This document shows positions 18,670 through 29,207 of a stretch of DNA of 64,000 bases, piece after piece; positions within the stretch are counted from its first letter, which is position 1; each line of letters begins with the position of its first letter. Source of the DNA: Gracilaria vermiculophylla. Taxonomy: Eukaryota; Rhodophyta; Florideophyceae; Gracilariales; Gracilariaceae. The notes beneath the pieces are model-generated. The model was not told where the DNA came from, made no database searches, and saw only the letters and a list, made by a program, of their open reading frames with translations. Position numbers and translations under genes: made by a program. Where the stretch lies: NCBI GenBank assembly GCA_019155205.2, contig JAHNZQ020000004.1, positions 299,822 through 363,821 of the forward strand. Direction: 5' to 3'.

Positions 18670-20412
18670 TCAAAATCTTGCAGACTCGTTCGAAAGGTCC
18701 AGGTTGGCCGCGGAAGCGGATTTGGTGGGCTGTCGTAGAGGCAGTTCTTGTGCCAGTTGCATGTTTTCTTGAGGGTCGTATACGCTGTGTTGCACACAAG
18801 CAGGCACCACCCTGTCTCGTTCGGGCTGCGCCATGCCATATGAACATGCAGCCAAACGTTCCATGGTCTCCCGAATGCGAGGCCCGGCCTCATCAGCTCT
18901 TGGATCGCTCGAGTCTACGCCGTCCTCCATGAGCTTCCAGGCGCTCTTCACGTCGTCTGCATCCATGAAGCGATGCATCACGATAGTAAGCGGCTGTACG
19001 CCATACCGCAAGAAGGCCCACAGTCCTCCGGCTCGGTTCAGGATGCGGATCATCCATGCAAACGCTGGCAGGAGAAGCCATGGTTTGCGGATCACAGCGC
19101 GTACAATTTTCAAAACAAGGAGTGGCTTCTTTAACACAATGTTACCGAGCTCAGACATGATGATATCTCGAATTCGCACGTCAGCCTGGCATTGATCGTC
19201 AAAGAAGAGAAAAGTAGTCTTTCTCTGTGTGTTGGAACGAAACCCGACAACTCCGCAGACACACATTCGATTGCAACGTTCGTCACCCATCTGGAAAAGA
19301 GAATACGGTAGGCGCATGCCCATGCCTTTTTCTATTTGCTCCCACACGATCTGTCCGTGATCGTCAGCAATTGTGCGCAAATTGGAGACGCGACGCTTTT
19401 CGGCGCCTTGTAAAGCCGCTGGTTGGAAGGAAAGCAAACGGAAGCCCATTGATTTCATCTCGCGCACGGCATCAGCGACAAACGGAAGATTAGCGGGTTG
19501 TACGGTCATATTGTGGGCGAGATAATACCGAACGCCGTGTTGACGACGCAGTCGTTGAAACATTTGGACAAAGCGGCGACGAAACGGCATCAGATCCATT
19601 TCATTGAGCACGTGAGAAGCACCGCGTCGGCCGCGCATGCCCATGTCAAAGTGCACAGCAAAGTCGAGGCGGTCAAAGCGCGGACGGCCGTTCTCTTTCA
19701 ACGCTAGTCGCTGAAGATAATCGAAATCAAAATCTCCATGCGTGAAGCTCATGGGAATGCGGCCAAAGAAGCGCATGGTTTCCAACGCCATGGCATGGTC
19801 CTCAGGCGTAAGCAACGAAACCTCACCTCCGATGAGTTGACAATGGGCAGAGGGTCCGCGCTGACGCTGCAACAGGTGCATCTGACGGGCGACCTGGACG
19901 AGCGTGTGCGCGCCGTCCACGCGCACGGAATTGGCGGTGGACGAATGGTAACACGGCTTGCAGGCAAAGTTACACCGTGGGAAGACACCCTTGGTGCCTT
20001 CGCACCCGGGCGACATACGGCCGAGCATCTGCGAGGGCGTCTTGACGTGCGCGGGCAGCTCTTGATAGCGCTCGGCATTGGACTGCGCGGCAGGGCGCGT
20101 GAGCTGCTCCACAGCGGCCACAGCAGACACAATGGGGTGGAGGAGCGTCCGCAGCGGGCGGCGACGGGTGGGAGCAGCGGGTGGGGTATTGGAGGGCGTA
20201 GGCGTGGCGGTCATGCACGGTTGGCGTGAGAGCGGTGCGGCGATAACGACGGGCAGCGAAAAAGACGCAACGAAGGCGGCGGACGGCGCCATGTTGATGA
20301 CGAGGGGCGGCGGTGGATGCGAGCGGTGGCGCAGATGGGGGAGCTCGCTGCTGCAAGGCGTCGTCTTGAGAACTCGTTGCGACAGTGGACGCGTGCTCCC
20401 CTGCATCGCCAT
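18670..20412 (-). CDS. Radical SAM domain protein of bacterial (actinobacterial-like) type
   Basis: 580 residues from the first ATG at 20412; an internal ATG at 20292 would start at MAPSAAF. Residues 147-154 hold CNFACKPC, the CxxxCxxC [4Fe-4S] cluster motif of radical SAM enzymes. It is followed by LIGGEVSLL, which takes the place of the usual GGEP SAM-binding motif, and by MSFTHGDFDFDYL. The C-terminal part has a hydrophobic helical stretch (KKPLLVLKIVRAVIRKPWLLLPAFAWMI region) and a late block reading ACSYGMAQPERDR and VVPACVQHSVYDPQEN. As far as I recall this full layout is typical of uncharacterised actinobacterial proteins. The first ~110 residues are basic and A/P/T-rich and could be a plastid or mitochondrial targeting region. 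The reaction is unknown. Bacterial ancestry is an inference. Confidence 0.8.
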   Translation of the reverse strand: MAMQGSTRPLSQRVLKTTPCSSELPHLRHRSHPPPPLVINMAPSAAFVASFSLPVVIAAPLSRQPCMTATPTPSNTPPAAPTRRRPLRTLLHPIVSAVAAVEQLTRPAAQSNAERYQELPAHVKTPSQMLGRMSPGCEGTKGVFPRCNFACKPCYHSSTANSVRVDGAHTLVQVARQMHLLQRQRGPSAHCQLIGGEVSLLTPEDHAMALETMRFFGRIPMSFTHGDFDFDYLQRLALKENGRPRFDRLDFAVHFDMGMRGRRGASHVLNEMDLMPFRRRFVQMFQRLRRQHGVRYYLAHNMTVQPANLPFVADAVREMKSMGFRLLSFQPAALQGAEKRRVSNLRTIADDHGQIVWEQIEKGMGMRLPYSLFQMGDERCNRMCVCGVVGFRSNTQRKTTFLFFDDQCQADVRIRDIIMSELGNIVLKKPLLVLKIVRAVIRKPWLLLPAFAWMIRILNRAGGLWAFLRYGVQPLTIVMHRFMDADDVKSAWKLMEDGVDSSDPRADEAGPRIRETMERLAACSYGMAQPERDRVVPACVQHSVYDPQENMQLAQELPLRQPTKSASAANLDLSNESARF

Positions 20413-20755
20413 TGGCGCATGAGATTCGCGCGGGCACGGCGCACGCGCGCCGTGATCACGGCAATCGTGTGCGCGTATGGCGACTGGAATACGTGGTACC
20501 CGTGGATGGGTGTACTGGGTGTCAAGGGTGAAAAGCGTGCTCCGTATGGCGCGCGTGCATGGGCCGCAATGACGAATGGGGAGCGCGTCGCGAGCTGGAC
20601 GGCGACACTGATGTGGCCGTTACAAGCCCGTGCCACCGCGGCGTCGCAGCTGCGCCAGCGCAGGGGCGCGGAGCGGCTGAGCGGCGCGCTTACCTGCGGC
20701 AACGGCGGTTGCGCCGGGCACACCGCGCTCCGGGCGCGGAGGTCGCCGAGCTACG
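20413..20755. promoter_or_regulatory. Divergent upstream region
   Basis: About 340 bp, GC-rich, between the radical SAM gene (-) and the membrane protein gene (+). No defined promoter element is seen. Confidence 0.35.
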
Positions 20756-21742
20756 ATGGCGGCAGTGCCCCCCCAGTCTGATGCTTGGCTTCCTGCGGCG
20801 GCCGCCGCTCCGCTGTGGCTGCTTGTGCTCGCCAATGTGCTTTCGCTCAAGCGCGGTTTATTGCGGCTCAGCGGCCTGCGGCTGCTGGCCGCCGCCCCGT
20901 GCCTGCTGCTGTTCGTCCATGCGTTGCAGCCGGTCGACGGCACGCTGCGAGACGCCGCGTTCGTCGTCGCCGGCCCTGCTCATGGCGCGCCGATGCCAGC
21001 CAGTGTGAGGCAGATTGCTCAGCCGGGACTGTCCCCGTTGCCGCAGAGACCGACGCCTTCACCGTCGGCGGTACCAAGCCCCCAGCTCTCACCTGCGTCT
21101 CCACTGCCGGTTGCGCCGGTGCAACCGCCGCCAGTCATAGGCGGTGGCGCTGTTCCGGCGCAACCCGACTTCGAAGTCACTTCCATTCCGGCGCTTTCGG
21201 AGTGTGGCGCTCCTCTGGTTCGTATGCAGATTGTGTTACTTCTGGAGCTATGTTTTGAGATCTTGTTCCTCTTTCTCCGCTGTTTTGCGGAACAGGATGA
21301 TGACGATGACACGTCCACGTCGGGCACCACGGATACCAACACATCCATTCAGGTGAACATGCGAGCGTACATCTTGATTCGCGCCATTTACACCGTGCCG
21401 GTTCTTATCGTCAATACCAGCATCTATTGGATTGGGGGCGGCCCCACCGGAGCCTGTTTGTCCAACTACTCCGAGTTGCAGACTCCGTTCACGCACCTCA
21501 TCTTCTACTTGCTGTTTTGCCTCGTTATCATTGTTATGGGCTTGGTCCGTATCGACGAATGGGACCCGAGCACTACGGACACCTCCTATCCCTCGCGCAC
21601 CTTTCGGTCGGATGCGCCTCCCACCCGCACAACCAGTTACTTCCGATACTCGCGGCCGGTCAGACGGAACCGCACATCGTCCACAAGCTACTCGGAGCCC
21701 AAGTTCCGCTGTAACCTCGGTTGTTGCGCGATTAACATTTAG
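20756..21742 (+). CDS. Multi-pass membrane protein of unknown function
   Basis: 328 residues from ATG 20756. Hydrophobic segments lie at ~14-57 (one or two spans), ~155-178 (MQIVLLLELCFEILFLFL core), ~205-228 (RAYILIRAIYTVPVLIV) and ~246-265 (LIFYLLFCLVIIVMGLV). Between the first and second groups is a ~60-residue proline/serine-rich linker. An acidic, threonine-rich loop (DDDDDTSTSGTTDTNTS) follows the second group. The C-terminal ~60 residues are S/T/R-rich with a terminal CNLGCC motif that could be lipidated; this is speculation. I recognise no family. Codon use and GC match the neighbouring genes, so it is probably a genuine host gene. Confidence 0.65.
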   Translation: MAAVPPQSDAWLPAAAAAPLWLLVLANVLSLKRGLLRLSGLRLLAAAPCLLLFVHALQPVDGTLRDAAFVVAGPAHGAPMPASVRQIAQPGLSPLPQRPTPSPSAVPSPQLSPASPLPVAPVQPPPVIGGGAVPAQPDFEVTSIPALSECGAPLVRMQIVLLLELCFEILFLFLRCFAEQDDDDDTSTSGTTDTNTSIQVNMRAYILIRAIYTVPVLIVNTSIYWIGGGPTGACLSNYSELQTPFTHLIFYLLFCLVIIVMGLVRIDEWDPSTTDTSYPSRTFRSDAPPTRTTSYFRYSRPVRRNRTSSTSYSEPKFRCNLGCCAINI

Positions 21743-23145
21743 TTTTCGGTGTTTGCGTCCATTTGATGCCCATGTTTTGCTCGCCTGGAGTGTGACGCAC
21801 AGTGGACCCGGTTGTGACCTGTTGTTCGCACTGGACTTTTTGTCGCCTAGTGCTGTAGAATTACTCGCCACTGACTTCTCTCCTGGTTGTTTCGGTTTGC
21901 TCGGTTCGTTTGCATGTTGTGTACATACAGGTAAAAACAACGAGGTGCAGGAGTGTAGCGCACTACACTTTTCCGTGCATAGTTCTGTCTCACGTTTCGC
22001 AGTACGTGCATCCCTGTGTCTTGTTTTGTCAAAGCGAGCCAGCCGCAGATGGACGCCGCATTCCCTGCATAGGAAGGGTGCGTTTTTGCCGAAGGGTGAA
22101 CCAAAACTTGGTGCTTGCTACGAATCTCTTGAGCATTTCGAAACGTTGGAAGCCGCTCGACGCTTCCTCTTCGGTCAGAACTGCGAACCGATGATGGAAA
22201 TGAATCATTCTCGCCTTAATTCAATCTCAGTGTTGAGGAAGCCGTGACAGCATCCCGTGACATTGTATATGTGTAGAGCCACGCAAAGATCGTCGCGTCT
22301 ATCCGTGCCAACTGCCGCAGACCGCTGCTGGCGCGTCTCTCCTCGTTACCCAACACTCGGATGCGTTTGATGTTTTGCCTCGATTTTGAACATCCTCTTC
22401 GCCGATCTCTGTTTCGCACTCTGAGTTCCACGTTCTCACGAACGTGCACCGGTGAGAACACTGTCCATTGGCTTGACACAACCCCAGTACGCTCAATTCG
22501 CGTCTGAACAAAGAAAGAGTTAGAGAAGGTACCGTGCTTTTTGATGCTCCAGCTTTTTCTAAGAGTCATGTAAAATTAGTTAGACTTGTTCCTATTGAAG
22601 GTTCTTTACACCTCACAACTTGCAGGAGACACCCTTAACGTTTGCATCTCGAACGTAGAACACTCAACCTCAATGACTGTTCGTCAAATATAACGTACCT
22701 ATCGCTAATCTAGCGAATCCCCGTAAATTGTGAGATTGACGCCCTCAGACGCTGCGACCCCTTGCGCAGCACTCGAGCTTTGATTTACCTTTGACAGCAC
22801 CACCTGGTGACTGTGTTTTGCTGAGTCCAAGCCAGCATCGCGCATCACAATGATTCATTGTCAGTACCAGGCAGGCTAAAGTGACCGCAAGGAAACGCGT
22901 TGCCACACCTAGTGCTCACCGGCAAAAGTACGAAGGATTTACCGAGATCCACTGCGTTTTGCAGCCCGTCTCTTTGAGGAGCGTCGGCAAAGTGTCCTGA
23001 AATGCGTTACATATTGAAGTTTTCGTGATGTACATCTGAGACGCTGCCGTTGTGCTGGTCTTGGAGAGATATATAGTTCACAAAAAAAAACTGCCAGAAA
23101 TAACACCAGAAACGGTGCCCGCTGCCCAAATCTTCGGCTTTTACT
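21743..23145. other. Intergenic region between convergent genes
   Basis: 1.4 kb with the 3' ends of the membrane protein and kinase genes. Short frames on both strands carry no motifs. No repeat or structured RNA was recognised. Confidence 0.45.
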
Positions 23146-25251
23146 TCACAAGCTATCCGATGAATAGGTAGTGATGGAAGTCTTTTTCACAAATTCGCCG
23201 TTTTCCAAAGGTAGTAGTCCACCCTGTAAAACAGGTGAGAAATCTTCTGTCCGAGACGATTCATTTTCTGTTTTTTTGCAGTTCACATGAGCTTCAAAGG
23301 ATTCAAGTCTGGAAATAATGGAACAAAACAATGGTCTCTTTGCTTTGTCTTCATTCCAGCAGAGATCTATCAGTTGCTCGATTTCCGCTGGTATGCCACC
23401 GTCTCTATCAGAACTTGGCCGCAGACCTTGGTGAACAACTTGAAACATTACTTGAGTGGGGCTTAGACCTTCGAAAGGAACGCTGCCGGTAAAGATCTCA
23501 TGTAGTAGAATCCCAAAACTATATATGTCATCTGTTTTCTCATACTTTTCGCGGCTGATCACGTTTGGAGACATGTAGAAAGCAGTGCTCATTTCGAATT
23601 CTTCCTCATGACCAAATAACTGGCTTTGACCGAAATCACAAATCACCACTTGCGGTATTCCGTCATTCCCCTTCCTTTCGCTCAGCAGCACATTGGTTGA
23701 CTTCAGATCTCGGTGAAGAATACTCGGCTCGCTAGAATGTAAATAGAACATTCCGCGAGCAATGCAAAGAGCGAAACTGACAGCGAGGTACGGGTCTGGG
23801 CAATACTCGGCATCATTGTGCAAGTATTCGTACAGAGAGCCGCCGGTAAACAGCTCCGAGACGATACAAAGAGGAGTGAATGGATCGCCGCATGCCCCCA
23901 TATACAACACCAGATTGGGATGACGAACGACACTCATCATTTCCACCTCCCGCACAAAGTTTCTGTACTTGGTTTGAGACCTTGAGCTCGCGAACTTCTG
24001 CAGCTTGTTAATCGTGGACATGTGAGTTAGAGCTGGTGGGGCATTTTCGTTTTCCATCATGTGTGTATTCCTTTCGATGTTGATGTGGAACACCTTTATG
24101 GCAACGGGAGTCATCAGAAAAGTACCTCTGTATACATCTCCATATGCACCTGATCCGAGTTTCTCCCCGAGAGTGATCGAAGAAAAGTCAATGTGAAAAG
24201 GCGTTTTGGCCTTTGAACACTTGGAACGACTAACGTTTGCGACAGAACGAGCAATGGCTTTAGATGCGACATGAGAGTGCCCACTTTGCGGGAATGAGAA
24301 TGGTCTCGGTCGCAGGGAAGGTGCTTCCACCCTGTCAGAGAAAGTCTTGACCTGTGACCATAAGCCACCTCTTTCTTGGCCAACATTGTGATTTATCGAC
24401 AGAAGTTTCGACTCTGGTTTTCGATCAGGACTGTCCATGCCTGCGCCCATTTGCAATCGTTGATACCGCGGAGATTCCCTATTTTCAGAAGAACTAGTGG
24501 ACTCGTCACAGCAAAGGTCTCCAGGTGCACTTACACGAGTTTCAATCATATGGGTGACAAACTGGCTTAAAAAACGACTCTCTTCGATCGGCTCATTCCA
24601 AACGGGTAATTGCGGACTAGGGTGGGCGGCTAGAACAACAGAAGATACAAGAATAAATGCTATTGCCCTAATATTAAGAAGCAGGCCGCCGTCGCACTTA
24701 CGTAGCATGTTGACAAACTTGGGAAACGTGACTGGAATGGAAAACATCGCCACGCCACGCCATGCACTTCGTAGCTGGCTTTGCGTCTGTTCACATGGCA
24801 GCGAATCAGGGCCGCCGACGGCTGTTGCCAACTTTGACGCAAATTGAAACCACTGCATCCAAGAGACAGATGTGGCTGCTTCAGACCCGGCCACAGAAGT
24901 GAAAATGAAGTAAACTATATCCTGCAAAGCAAAGGACAGCGTTTCAGGTTGCGCAAATGCTACACGACGTAGCAAAGCGTACAGGATGAACAGATGATGC
25001 GTTTGGACTTGAGCAGCATTTTGAAGGTCTGCCAACTCAAACAGAGCTTCGGCGAAGAGCTCATCGTCTACGTGCAGCGATTGAAGCAAGCGCTTGAGCG
25101 TCGAAAGGGATAGTTGCGATTGGTTTGAAATACGGGAGCGAAGGATACAGAGCTCCTGCGCCGGCGTCAACGCGGCGGCCGATGCGGCGCGAAATGCAAT
25201 ATTTGAGGTGGGACGAAGGTTTGAGCGACGCGAAAAGCGAAGGGGCCGCAT
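23146..25251 (-). CDS. TKL-like (Raf/MAP3K-type) protein kinase
   Basis: 701 residues from ATG 25251. The N-terminal ~220 residues are helical without a recognised domain. Residues ~220-350 are polar and disordered. The kinase domain covers ~355-645: glycine loop LGSGAYGDVYRG, VAIKVF lysine, HRDLKSTNVLL (~512), DFGQS (~540), SFGILLHEIFTGSVPFEG and a C-lobe CWNEDKAKRP. The HRDLKSTN and W-x-x-x-x-x-RP wording is typical of tyrosine-kinase-like serine/threonine kinases. A ~30-residue insert lies between the VAIK lysine and the C-helix. The APE motif that usually ends the activation segment is replaced by SPN (FYMSPNVIS), which is unusual, while HRD and DFG are intact, so activity is still likely. 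Substrate is unknown. Confidence 0.88.
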   Translation of the reverse strand: MRPLRFSRRSNLRPTSNIAFRAASAAALTPAQELCILRSRISNQSQLSLSTLKRLLQSLHVDDELFAEALFELADLQNAAQVQTHHLFILYALLRRVAFAQPETLSFALQDIVYFIFTSVAGSEAATSVSWMQWFQFASKLATAVGGPDSLPCEQTQSQLRSAWRGVAMFSIPVTFPKFVNMLRKCDGGLLLNIRAIAFILVSSVVLAAHPSPQLPVWNEPIEESRFLSQFVTHMIETRVSAPGDLCCDESTSSSENRESPRYQRLQMGAGMDSPDRKPESKLLSINHNVGQERGGLWSQVKTFSDRVEAPSLRPRPFSFPQSGHSHVASKAIARSVANVSRSKCSKAKTPFHIDFSSITLGEKLGSGAYGDVYRGTFLMTPVAIKVFHINIERNTHMMENENAPPALTHMSTINKLQKFASSRSQTKYRNFVREVEMMSVVRHPNLVLYMGACGDPFTPLCIVSELFTGGSLYEYLHNDAEYCPDPYLAVSFALCIARGMFYLHSSEPSILHRDLKSTNVLLSERKGNDGIPQVVICDFGQSQLFGHEEEFEMSTAFYMSPNVISREKYEKTDDIYSFGILLHEIFTGSVPFEGLSPTQVMFQVVHQGLRPSSDRDGGIPAEIEQLIDLCWNEDKAKRPLFCSIISRLESFEAHVNCKKTENESSRTEDFSPVLQGGLLPLENGEFVKKTSITTYSSDSL

Positions 25252-27332
25252 GAGTGTGGTGAAAAGGACGGGGAGTGCAACGGGGAGGGACGGGTAGAAC
25301 GAAGGAGCGTGGCGAAGAAGCTTTGATGTCGCCCCGGCGCTTCCTCTTCACGAACGGTGAAGGGTTTGATGGATATGTACCATTCGTGAGTTGGCGTGCA
25401 AGCCCAACTTGGGTGAAAACAGCGCGCTTCGCCCCTGCCGTCGCGGGGCGCTGACGCCGCATTGCGTGCCCGATTGCTTCCAAAGAGGGCAAGCACTGTA
25501 TCTCCGAAAAGACGTCTCCACGGCAAGCTCGGATTGCCAAGCGCAGACGTCTCGAGCGAGCCAAAGCGGCAGAATATGCCCTTCATACAAAGCATCACCT
25601 TGTGTGAGTCTGCGCAAGATTGACGCCGGCCCCCAAAGCCTTTCTGAGCGACTTTCTTGCAAGCTGAATACTCTCTGTAAGCCGCCAAGAACCCTGGTCA
25701 CGTGACTCGGTGAAAGCAAATTTATGGCAAAGCTCTGGCTGTCACGGAAGCCGGCAAATGTCACGGTACAGCTCGGCTACCGCACACCATCGCGATTTCC
25801 GCCACCCCCCCGCGCCTCTGTTATGGCTCTCCACCAGCGCTGAAGGTGCATGCAATACGGCTGCTCTCTACCAAGTCGATTTATTTTCCCCTGCATGTAC
25901 ATCAAAGAGCACGGACCTCGTTCTAGCCAGCATGCACCGATTCCTCACTCCCTGCTATATTATCCCTGCGTTATCTCGCAATGGGTTCCATGATATTGCG
26001 TTTACAAGCCCAACACATAAAAGCTTTCGCAACTCCAGCCACGTGCAGCCTATGGCACATTCCTGGCCACAGGCTTGTCCCAAAGTCTGTGTGGTGTTTG
26101 CATGATACCTCACGAAACACGTACTGTCCTCCCAGAAAACAGCCATGAACCAATGGCCCGTGTCCATAATCAGTCCTTATTGGAGCGATCACGCTACAAG
26201 TTTGAGCAGATGAAACTCGCATGATCGCGCATTCACGCTAGGACTCATCTCGAGACAAAAGCATTGCCGTACCGTTCAGTAAGAACAACCGTTCAATGCG
26301 AACAGCCCTGGTCCTCTATGGGAATCAGAATCCAGTGCAATGAGTAACCGGTGCCGAGTGCAAAAGGTGACATGGATTTCCCTTTGCCGCGCACATTATC
26401 AGGTGTTGAAGCCATCTGATGGCACAAGTTCGAGAGAAATGCCAAACACCATGATGTGTCTCAAATCATAATTGGACTGACAAAGCATGGGTCCAATTTG
26501 AGGATCTAAGAATTGCCATGTTCATTTCCCATCATCCATCTGATTGCAATCCTAACGAGCCACCCGTTCTCGGATCGTAATCTATAAAAGCCATCTTCCA
26601 TCCGATTCCCACAATTCTACAAGCGCTTCCATCCGTATAAAATTAGTGTACCAAAACACGTCGAAAAACATTCTTCTTTAGTAAATAATACCGTGACATA
26701 GTTTGAATATTTATAGGTTACTATCGCTCGTTCTCAACAATTTTATGATCAAACTTTAATTAATCAGTTTCACAATAAAGACCACTATATTCTGCAAATC
26801 TACATCAATTGAATTGTTGTTCCGATGGAAGTACGGGACTCAATTGCAGCCCTCGGATGGCCATCCAAACGACATTATGTCTATCCGGATTGCAATTCAA
26901 GGGCGGGCCCATCAAATGCAATCGCATTATTTGCAACCCACCCCTTTTCCTGCGTTAAGTACCGCATCCCATTTGCTGTTCGAAAAGTTTCCAAACAAGT
27001 GTATCTGACGATTCAATTCGCAAAACGAATACAGAGAAAAAATTGAAATCCATGAGGTTGTCGGAATGAAAACAGACTCGACTTCGTCACCGCGGCCGAG
27101 ATTTCTTTCGGAGCGAGAAGCAAACAATATGATCTGGGGTTCAGTACAAAGCTTGTCATGACTCAACGAGCCCGAAGATGCGCAAAGAGTCCACGATCGA
27201 TGAACCTCTGGTTCGCATTCCTTCCAGTCTACCTTCTGTCTTGTGATTTCCAGCCCACGTGCGTTACAACGCCCATGTAGATAGAATTCCATGGCTCGCA
27301 GCGACGAATCACCGTTGTATTTAATAGTTTAT
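25252..27332. other. Intergenic region, gene-poor
   Basis: About 2 kb. The part next to the kinase start is GC-rich and likely its promoter/5' UTR. From ~26.4 kb the DNA becomes AT-rich with recurring GATTGCAAT and CATCCATCTG-like motifs in both orientations, similar to 8.1 and 8.7 kb. No supported gene is seen. Confidence 0.4.
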
Positions 27333-27408
27333 CAACGTCTTCACAACCACACATGGGAATGCGGAAAACGTGAAGGATATAACCCTTCAGCTGTCAGAGG
27401 TGTTATCT
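27333..27408. repeat. 76-bp direct repeat, left unit
   Basis: It aligns with 28383-28458: both read ACGT...TC/CGCAACCACACATGGGAATG, then GGAAAACGTGAAGGAT, then AACCCTTCAG, with few differences. The two units bracket the longer dispersed-repeat copy. A further 17-bp motif, GACGAATCACCGTTGT, occurs at ~27303 and ~27416. Confidence 0.75.
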
Positions 27409-27444
27409 CGCAGAGACGAATCACCGTTGTGTATGACTGTCCTC

Positions 27445-28383
27445 CGTGAAATATGTCGGAAAGCGAATTTTGACTTCGAACTTGGCAAGTGAAGCCGACC
27501 TCACTTCCGCTTTTCTGCAGTACTCGTGACGTTCGACATGTCATTTGAAAGCTGGATGTCTTAGCTTTTTGTGTACCAAATCTTATTTTCTGACATAGGA
27601 AACAAACGTCGTCAGAAGTGAAACACTGTAGCGTGCCAAATGGGACTGTTTTCACATAAACTTTTAATGAGTCGCGCGTGCCAACCTCGTGTCCATAAAC
27701 CGCACCAGCGCCTGCAGAGCCTGCACAAGGCTAAACCACTCGGTCACACCTTAAGGATTTCCAGCTTTGAGATCAACAAAGGAAGATCCGTCGACTTACT
27801 TCCCGACTCCATCGCTCGCTGCATCTGCCGACTTTGAAACCAACTCATTTTGAACAACACAGTTGAAAGCGCGCTTCTGAGAAGCGCGAGAAACAGCAAT
27901 CTTGCGCCTCTATTTGCGAGTCTCCGCTAAAAGCCCCAGTAGCACATCTCTATGCGGAGCGAGCGAAATAAGGCGACGGAGCTCTCCAGGACTTTCAGGA
28001 CAAAAACTGCCTTTGGTCCTGGCTCTTAAAGCGTTCAGTACAGACTCCACGGTCAAATGAGGCCCGTTTGAAGTGTTATCTCTGTCTTGTTTTGGCGGAA
28101 ATTTGAAACTCTGGGTTTTGATTTCCATTCGACGAACTGCGATAATTTAAGTACTCCTATGATTTCTACAAAAGTAGACTCTACTGAGAGCTAAACGTTT
28201 CTTCTCTCTTATCACTTAGTTATGAAGGGAACAGGTCGTAAGTTTTTCCGTGAGAGGAAGTAGCTTGCTGCTCGTTTTGCTTGGAATCGCATTTTGGAAG
28301 AAAAACGAGATTCAGAGGCGTTCTATGAAACGACGCATTAAAAATTTCCGACGCATTACATGAAGGACAGTTACTATTATATT
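27445..28383. repeat. Dispersed repeat, copy B (longer form)
   Basis: This is the inverted, longer partner of the repeat at 7388-7830. Its outer parts (27445-27640 and 28155-28383) match copy A, while 27641-28154 is unique to this copy. The unique part holds a small minus-strand frame (27910-28128). The most likely reading is a larger transposon of which copy A is an internal-deletion derivative. No transposase motif could be recognised. Confidence 0.65.
27910..28128 (-). CDS. Small ORF inside the dispersed repeat, function unknown
   Basis: 72 codons from the ATG at 28128. The product is polar and protein-like (SFKFPPKQDRDN start, then SPGELRRLISLAPHRDVLLG) with no recognised domain. It lies wholly in the segment missing from copy A, so it could be what remains of an element-encoded gene. 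It may equally be chance. Confidence 0.25.
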   Translation of the reverse strand: MEIKTQSFKFPPKQDRDNTSNGPHLTVESVLNALRARTKGSFCPESPGELRRLISLAPHRDVLLGLLAETRK

Positions 28384-28458
28384 AACGTTTCCGCAACCAC
28401 ACATGGGAATGTGGAAAACGTGAAGGATGGAACCCTTCAGTCGTCAGGGGTGTTGTCC
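28383..28458. repeat. 76-bp direct repeat, right unit
   Basis: Partner of 27333-27408, in the same orientation, about 1.05 kb apart. It ends near CAGGGGTGTTGTCC. Confidence 0.75.
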
Positions 28459-28898
28459 TAATTACGGTAGTTGGAACCTAGCATCATCTCGTGATGCTTC
28501 GCCTATTCTCATCTTTCTGGGACGTTGCTGATTGTGGCTCACAGTTCTAAAAATAATCAAAAGAAAACCCATTTTTATTCTTCTCTGTACGGTAGTACTT
28601 TGGCCTCTTATTTACGACAGATTCATCCTTCAGCAACCACCTGTGACCTGAAAATCTACTATGTTATGTGCTTTGCGTCGCGTCGATGGGCTCATCAGGT
28701 TCTTTGTAGTGTGTTTTTGCTGCTCTTTAGAACACTTGTGAACTAAAAACATGCTCTCCGTATGATTTCATGTTTCATTCTTCTTCTTCTTCTTCTTTTT
28801 TACGGTCTACCGTGCTAAATTACGGCAGTCTTGTTTTTAAAAACGATATTTCTCTCTCTTGAAGAAGGCCAAAAACTGTTCAGTTCTAAATCAGGAAG

Positions 28899-29207
28899 AT
28901 GTATAAAGCCCCGTGGCTTCCTTCAGTCATTCTCGAACTTTTTTTCACTTTTTGGTCTCCTTTCTACTACAAACCAATGGATGTGAATGAGATGACTTCC
29001 TTCAAGCTACAGTCACTAATCCATCTCATGCTAGCAGGTCAGAGAGAAAAGCAGAGGCTATTATTCTCGTTTCCAATCCCGTTCCAATTTAATGAGCATA
29101 TATTGATTCCTACCTACGGTCTTGATGTGGTGTTCGTAACCATAATTTACTTTCTCACCCAGCAGCCCTATTATAAACACACCGGAGCGAGAAACTTATG
29201 GTTATGA
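28899..29207 (+). CDS. Weak ORF, 102 codons
   Basis: It opens with ATG 28899 in AT-rich DNA. The product has an aromatic/hydrophobic N-terminus (LELFFTFWSPFYY) and a second hydrophobic stretch near the end (VVFVTIIYFL). No family is recognised. It is longer than expected by chance at this AT content, but nothing else supports it. Confidence 0.2.
   Translation: MYKAPWLPSVILELFFTFWSPFYYKPMDVNEMTSFKLQSLIHLMLAGQREKQRLLFSFPIPFQFNEHILIPTYGLDVVFVTIIYFLTQQPYYKHTGARNLWL

Noticed and set aside
27333..28458. The 76-bp direct repeats as LTRs of a retrotransposon
   Set aside because: They are too short and only ~1 kb apart, with no gag/pol sequence between them.
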